A DNA stretch of 64,000 nucleotides, taken from assembly GCA_015068705.1 (NCBI GenBank), contig SVJZ01000004.1:55690-119689 (forward strand), in the 5' to 3' direction. A program made the position numbers and the translations under genes. Positions 55,246 through 64,000 of this stretch are shown here, piece after piece (position 1 is the first letter of the stretch; each line of letters starts with the position of its first letter). The notes under the pieces were generated by a model that worked only from the letters and a program-made list of their open reading frames with translations, was not told the origin of the DNA and did not search any database. The stretch is from Oscillospiraceae bacterium (GTDB taxonomy: Bacteria > Bacillota > Clostridia > UMGS1810).

Positions 55246-55274
55246 CCCCCTACCCCCTCCAATCATGGAGGGGG
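55246..55274 (+). repeat. Repeat family A, copy 3, acting as terminator of the SLH gene
   Basis: CCCCCTCCA (55253-55261) pairs with TGGAGGGGG (55266-55274), followed by TCTTTTATTTT. It is preceded by ACCCCCTA like copies 1 and 2. Confidence 0.85.
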
Positions 55275-55303
55275 TCTTTTATTTTATGTGATATATACAT
55301 GCC

Positions 55304-55341
55304 AAAAAAGAGGTGTGCCCATAGGACACACCTCTTTTGAT
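55304..55341. terminator. Terminator after gatB
   Basis: AAAAGAGGTGTG (55306-55317) pairs with CACACCTCTTTT (55327-55338), loop CCCATAGGA. The minus strand has TTTTTT after the stem. Confidence 0.9.
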
Positions 55342-55347
55342 ATATTG

Positions 55348-56790
55348 TTATGCGTTTTTATATGCTTCCAGGCGTTGGAGCACCAGTTGATTGATGACCT
55401 GCGGATTGCCCTTGCCTCTGGATTCTTTCATACACTGACCCACCAAAAAGCCCAGTGCACGGGTTTTGCCGTTTTTATAGTCATCCAGTGACTGCGGATT
55501 TGCGGCAATGACCTGCTCCACCAGTGCCTCCAATGCGGAGGTATCGCTGATTTGCTTGAGTCCCAGCTCTTCAATCAGTTCTGCCGGTGTTTTGGCGGTT
55601 TCAAACATTGCCGAAAGCACCTTTTTGCCTGCCGTTCCGCTGATGGCACCGCCATCGATTTCCTTGATGAGTGCGCACAGGCGGTCTGCGCCAAACGGAA
55701 TCTGACCAAAGCTCATTTCTGCATCCTTCAGGAAACGGGAAATGTCGCCCAACACCCAGTTTGCAACTGTTTTGGGATTTGCTCCCAGAGCAATACATTC
55801 CTCGTAAAAATGCGCCATTTCTTTGTTGTCGACAATCAATCCTGCCTCATAATCGGTGATGCCATATTCGGCAAGGTAACGCGCCTTTTTCACACCGGGT
55901 AATTCGGGAAGCTCTGCACGGATGGATTGGATCCACTCCTCATCCACCACAATGGGCATCAGATCCGGCTCAGGGAAATAGCGATAGTCATGTGCCTCTT
56001 CCTTGCTGCGGAGCAATACGTTTTCACCCTTTACATCATCCCAACGGCGGGTTTCCTGATCGATGGTGCCGCCGGCATTTAAAATTTCGGTCTGGCGTGC
56101 AATCTCATACTCAATGGCACGTTCGCCACCCGAGAAGGTGGAAACGTTTTTCATTTCGGTGCGGGTACCAAATTCATCCTGACCCTCGGGTCGCAGAGAA
56201 ACGTTGATATCGCAACGCAGAGATCCCTCCTCCATCTTACAGTCGGACACGCCGATGTAGCTTAAAATGGTTTTAAGAGTTTCCATATAGGCTCTTGCCT
56301 CTTTTGCACTACGCAAATCAGGCTCGGATACAATCTCAATGAGCGGTACGCCGCAACGGTTGAAATCTACCAGAGAAGCATTACCCAAAGGCGCATGAAT
56401 GAGCTTTCCGGCATCTTCCTCGATATGGATACGGGTGATACCGATGCGCTTTTTGACGCCGTCTACCTCAATTTCCACCCAACCATCCGTGCAAAGGGGA
56501 AGGTCAAACTGGGACACCTGATATGCCTTGGGCAGGTCGGGATAGAAGTAGTTTTTGCGATCCTGCTTGGAACGGCGGGTGATGGAGCAATTGAGTGCCA
56601 AACCTGCCTTGATGGCATAATCGACTACTTTTTTATTGAGCACCGGCAGTGTTCCGGGCATTCCGGTACAAACCGGACAACAAGAGGTATTGACCTCCTG
56701 ACCAAATTCGTTTTTACACGAGCAGTATATTTTTGTATCGGTGGACAGCTCCGCATGGAACTCCAGACCGATGACCGGCTCATAATTCAT
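55348..56790 (-). CDS. gatB: Asp/Glu-tRNA(Asn/Gln) amidotransferase subunit B
   Basis: 480 residues. The kinase-like core starts YEPVIGLEFHAELSTDTKIYCSC and the C-terminus has the YqeY-like tRNA-binding tail. It phosphorylates and amidates mischarged Glu- or Asp-tRNA using ammonia from GatA. GGGGAGG precedes the ATG at 56790. It starts 14 bp after gatA ends, so the order is gatC-gatA-gatB, ended by a terminator. Confidence 0.97.
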   Translation of the reverse strand: MNYEPVIGLEFHAELSTDTKIYCSCKNEFGQEVNTSCCPVCTGMPGTLPVLNKKVVDYAIKAGLALNCSITRRSKQDRKNYFYPDLPKAYQVSQFDLPLCTDGWVEIEVDGVKKRIGITRIHIEEDAGKLIHAPLGNASLVDFNRCGVPLIEIVSEPDLRSAKEARAYMETLKTILSYIGVSDCKMEEGSLRCDINVSLRPEGQDEFGTRTEMKNVSTFSGGERAIEYEIARQTEILNAGGTIDQETRRWDDVKGENVLLRSKEEAHDYRYFPEPDLMPIVVDEEWIQSIRAELPELPGVKKARYLAEYGITDYEAGLIVDNKEMAHFYEECIALGANPKTVANWVLGDISRFLKDAEMSFGQIPFGADRLCALIKEIDGGAISGTAGKKVLSAMFETAKTPAELIEELGLKQISDTSALEALVEQVIAANPQSLDDYKNGKTRALGFLVGQCMKESRGKGNPQVINQLVLQRLEAYKNA

Positions 56791-56804
56791 GTCTGTTCCT
56801 CCCC

Positions 56805-58259
56805 TCACAATGTCGGACGCACGGTGTGTGCATCGGTATTCTGTTCCAACGCATATGCAGTACCCAGCAAGGTCTGCTCGGAAAATGCATTACCAATCAG
56901 CTGAATGCCGATGGGCATACCGTCGGTACCAAATCCACCCGGCAGAACGATTGCAGGAAGTCCTGCAATATTTACCGATACGGTGCAAAGGTCACCGGCA
57001 TACATCTCTACCGGATTATTTGCCTTTTCGCCCACCGAAAATGCGGTGGTGGGATATGCAGGGGTGAGCAGGGCATCAAACTTTGCAAATGCCTCGTCAA
57101 AGTTGCGTTTGATGAGGGTGCGTGCCTGGAGCGCCTTTTTATAATACGCATCGTAATAGCCAGACGAAAGCGCGTAAGTGCCCAACATGATACGACGTTT
57201 TACCTCGCTGCCAAACCCTTCTGCACGGGTATTGCAATACAATTCGGTGAGAGAATCGAAATTTTCGGTGCGATAGCCGTATTTTACTCCGTCAAACCGT
57301 GCCAGATTGGAGCTTGCCTCGGCTGACGAAATGATATAATATGCAGGCAGTGCATAGTCTGTGGAGGAAAGGTCACACTCCTCCACCTCTGCGCCCAATG
57401 AACGATACACAGCAATGGCGTTTTCCACACACTTGCGTACATCATCACGGGCACCGGTTAAGTAGGATGTGGGCACGCCGATGTGCTTGCCCTTGACACC
57501 GGCATTCAGACCGCTGCAATAGTCGGGCAGGTCCATCTTTACCGAGGTGGAATCCATGGCGTCATGCCCTGCAATGGCGTTTAACACGGTGGCACAGTCG
57601 GTAACATCCTTGGTGATGGGGCCAATCTGGTCGAGCGAGGAAGCAAATGCCACCAAGCCATACCGTGATACCAGACCATAGGTGGGTTTTAAGCCAACCA
57701 CCGAGCAGAAGGATGCGGGCTGACGCACCGAGCCGCCGGTATCCGAGCCGAGTGCAAATATTGCCTCATCTGCCGCTACTGCCGCCGCACTGCCACCCGA
57801 GCTACCGCCCGGTACACGGTCGAGGTTATAGGGGTTTCTGGTTTTTTTGAAATAGGATGTTTCGGTGGAAGACCCCATGGCAAATTCGTCCATGTTTGCC
57901 TTGCCCACCAGTACCGCACCTGCATCCTTTAAGCGTTTGCTCACAAATGCATCATAGGGCGGCACGAAGTTTTCCAGCATTTTGGATGCGCAGGTGGTGG
58001 CAACATCCTTGGTGCAGATATTGTCCTTGATGGCGGCAGGAATACCGGTGAGCGGCCCTGCCTCGCCTGCGGCAATGCGCGCATCTGCCTTGTCTGCGCA
58101 GGCAAGAGCGGCATCGGCATCCACTGTAATATAGCTGCTAACTCTATCTTCCACCGCATTGATACGGTCGAGCACGCTCTGTGTCAGCTCACGGGAGCTG
58201 ATTTTTTTATCCCGCAACAATTCGGCACTTTCGTGTATGGTCAATTCATACGGTTGCAT
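56805..58259 (-). CDS. gatA: Asp/Glu-tRNA(Asn/Gln) amidotransferase subunit A
   Basis: 484 residues of the amidase-signature family. The triad is Lys78 (IPAAIKDN), Ser153 (GGSSGGS) and Ser177 ([11 protein letters not shown]), matching the known cis-Ser/Ser/Lys positions. It releases ammonia from glutamine and channels it to GatB. It lies 22 bp after gatC. Confidence 0.97.
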   Translation of the reverse strand: MQPYELTIHESAELLRDKKISSRELTQSVLDRINAVEDRVSSYITVDADAALACADKADARIAAGEAGPLTGIPAAIKDNICTKDVATTCASKMLENFVPPYDAFVSKRLKDAGAVLVGKANMDEFAMGSSTETSYFKKTRNPYNLDRVPGGSSGGSAAAVAADEAIFALGSDTGGSVRQPASFCSVVGLKPTYGLVSRYGLVAFASSLDQIGPITKDVTDCATVLNAIAGHDAMDSTSVKMDLPDYCSGLNAGVKGKHIGVPTSYLTGARDDVRKCVENAIAVYRSLGAEVEECDLSSTDYALPAYYIISSAEASSNLARFDGVKYGYRTENFDSLTELYCNTRAEGFGSEVKRRIMLGTYALSSGYYDAYYKKALQARTLIKRNFDEAFAKFDALLTPAYPTTAFSVGEKANNPVEMYAGDLCTVSVNIAGLPAIVLPGGFGTDGMPIGIQLIGNAFSEQTLLGTAYALEQNTDAHTVRPTL

Positions 58260-58281
58260 TCTCTTTTGTTCTCTCCTCTCC

Positions 58282-58563
58282 TTAATCCACTACCTTGGGC
58301 ACCAATACACAGCCGCGTTCCTTGGACGGTGCATTTTTCAAAATATCGTCACGATCGAAAGACGGCTTTACCTCATCGGCGCGGAGCACATTATACACAT
58401 CCGACACATGGTTGGTGGGCTCCACCTCGTCCAGATTGAGCTCGGACAGTTGGTTTGCAAACCCGATTACCCCCTCCATGTTGAGCTCGTCCATCTCGGC
58501 ATCGCTGAGCCGAAGGCGTGCAAGCTGTGCCACGTGGAGAATTTCTTCTTTGGTTATCTTCAT
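58282..58563 (-). CDS. gatC: Asp/Glu-tRNA(Asn/Gln) amidotransferase subunit C
   Basis: 93 residues that wrap around the GatA-GatB interface. [19 protein letters not shown] at the start and [21 protein letters not shown] near the end are family blocks. It begins 7 bp after the glycosyltransferase-like gene. Confidence 0.95.
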   Translation of the reverse strand: MKITKEEILHVAQLARLRLSDAEMDELNMEGVIGFANQLSELNLDEVEPTNHVSDVYNVLRADEVKPSFDRDDILKNAPSKERGCVLVPKVVD

Positions 58564-58570
58564 CGGAATA

Positions 58571-62628
<4,058 letters not shown>

Positions 62629-62636
<8 letters not shown>

Positions 62637-64000
62637 CGCACACGCCCCCTTTCCAGCTTGCCGCACCGCATCCGGCGCATTTTTCACGGCAGTTGGGGGT
62701 AACAATCCCCTCCCGTGCTCTCTCGGCTTCGCGAATCAAGAACGCCTTGGACACGCCGACATCCACCATATCCCACGGCAGAATTTCATCGAATGAACGG
62801 GCACGGGTATAAAAAGCAGGGTCAATGCCACAATCGTCAAATGCCTGCGCCCATTTTTCCGGCTCAAAATATTCGCTCCAACCATCCATGCGAACACCCA
62901 GCTCATGGGCACGAAGGAGTACCTTGGAAAGTCTTCTGTCACCACGGGCAAACACGCCCTCCAGTACACTCACGCCCGATTCGTGGTAGTTGTATTTAAT
63001 CTTCTTATCCTTGATATGTGCACGCAGTGCCGCCTGCTTTTCCCGAAGCGATTCCTGGGTATCCTGTGCCTCCCACTGGAATGGGGTGAATGCTTTGGGC
63101 ACAAACGAGGACACGCTTGCCGTTACCTTAACCGGCGGACGGTGACCCTCTTTGGGGGTGGCGTAATATACCTCCACCACCTTTTTGGCAAGGTCGCCGA
63201 TTCCTAACACATCGGCAAGGGTTTCGGTGGGAAGTCCTATCATAAAATACAGCTTGACCGAGGTATAACCACCCTCAAACGCCGTGCGTGCGGCGGTCAT
63301 CAAATCCTGCTCGGTGATGCCCTTATTGATGACATCTCTCATGCGTTGGGTACCTGCCTCGGGCGCAAAGGTAAGCGAACTTTTACGCACCTTTTGCACA
63401 CGTTCCATCAGTTCCATGGAAAAGGAATCCAACCGCAGGGACGGCAAGGAAAGACTCACACGTTCCTTTTCGGTCATATCCACCAGTTTGTCCGAAAATT
63501 CGGGAAGTTTTGTATAGTCACTGGTGGAAAGAGAGGCAAGGGAAATTTCCTCATAGCCGGTAAAATCCAACAGATTTTTTGCATCCCTTAACAGGGTTTC
63601 GGGGCTTTTTTCGCGTACCGGACGATAAATCATGCCCGCCTGACAAAAACGGCAACCACGGATGCAACCACGGAACACCTCCAGCATCACACGATCGTGC
63701 ACAATTTCCATAAAGGGCACAATCATTTTGTCGGGATAATAGACCCCATCCAGATCCTCGATGATGCGCTTTTTCACCCGTTCGGGTGCGCCATTTTTTG
63801 GGGTGATGGATTGTACCGTGCCATCATCATTGTAAGCGATATCGTAAAAAGAGGGAACATAGATGCCGTCTATCTTACTGACATCCAGCAAAAATTCCTG
63901 CCGTGTGCCGCCACGTTTTTTCCAATCGGCGTAGCAGTCCATGACCTCCATCATCATTTCCTCGCCCTCACCCAGCTGGAAGACCACCCCAAAATCTGCC
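62629..64000 (-). CDS. TIGR03960-type B12-binding/radical-SAM protein, N-terminus cut by window edge
   Basis: The last 456 residues are in the window. The frame stays open to 64000 (codons reading ADFGVVF at the edge). The cluster motif is CIRGCRFCQAG, with SAM-domain blocks SLASLSTSDYTKLPE and FAPEAGTQRMRDVI. A C-terminal cysteine-rich tail (NCREKCAGCGAA) may bind a second cluster. The missing N-terminus should carry the B12-binding domain. It works with the DUF2344 partner just downstream. Target unknown. Confidence 0.9.

Overview
The window looks like a chromosomal segment of a spore-forming, low-to-moderate GC Clostridia (Firmicutes), probably a gut or other plant-biomass-rich habitat species. 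The reasons are a sporulation-type sigma factor (SigK family), the classic Firmicutes gene string yicC-remA-gmk-rpoZ-priA-def-fmt-rsmB-rlmN-prpC, a glutamine-free gatCAB route for amidated tRNAs, pyruvate formate-lyase fermentation genes, S-layer homology (SLH) proteins, and strong AGGAGG ribosome binding sites. No rRNA, tRNA, CRISPR array, phage or insertion sequence is visible. The species cannot be named from this sequence alone.

Layout. (1) 1-9120, all minus strand: a housekeeping operon running yicC to prpC, started by a sigma-A promoter at 9092-9120. (2) 9217-10500: sigK (minus) and a small plus-strand hypothetical gene. (3) 10596-15410, minus: typA, ung and a polar amino-acid ABC transporter. 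(4) 15531-16834, plus: an ECF transporter S component and a zinc-ribbon membrane protein, each with a good promoter and terminator. (5) 16833-19940, minus: pflB-pflA behind a ZTP (pfl-type) riboswitch and terminator. (6) 20031-22772, plus: rnr-smpB. (7) 22771-23307, minus: a YgjV-like membrane protein. (8) 23349-53153, minus: about 30 kb that reads as a Gram-positive polysaccharide utilization locus. (9) 53496-55229, plus: a secreted protein with three SLH repeats. (10) 55304-64000, minus: gatB, gatA, gatC, a GT-C glycosyltransferase-like membrane protein, ligA, a DUF2344 protein and a radical-SAM protein that is cut by the window end.

How the polysaccharide locus may work (inference). Two very large secreted proteins carry heparinase II/III-like lyase cores (48801-53147 and 36684-40733). 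Two further secreted proteins (46144-48705 and 41006-43762) have LamG-like and Ig-like modules related to each other, and one module is shared with the smaller lyase; they show no catalytic core and may bind glycan. Released oligosaccharides would be captured by a lipoprotein (44392-46017) and imported by two permeases (35348-36301, 34436-35311). No ATPase is encoded here, as expected where a shared MsmX-like ATPase serves several importers. Inside the cell, enzymes without signal peptides (a GH78 alpha-L-rhamnosidase flanked by two paralogous DUF6259-like hydrolases), a sugar isomerase-like TIM barrel and a 2-hydroxyacid dehydrogenase would finish degradation. The gene set suggests a rhamnose- and uronate-containing polysaccharide, but the substrate is not proven.

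The non-coding DNA of this locus differs from the rest of the window. It holds three families of dispersed palindromic repeats, a phased 11-bp tandem repeat, a duplicated promoter-like module, a fossil of a second binding-protein gene and a small three-way-junction foldback element. The housekeeping parts have almost none of this, apart from an exact 57-bp tandem duplication at the 3' end of priA.
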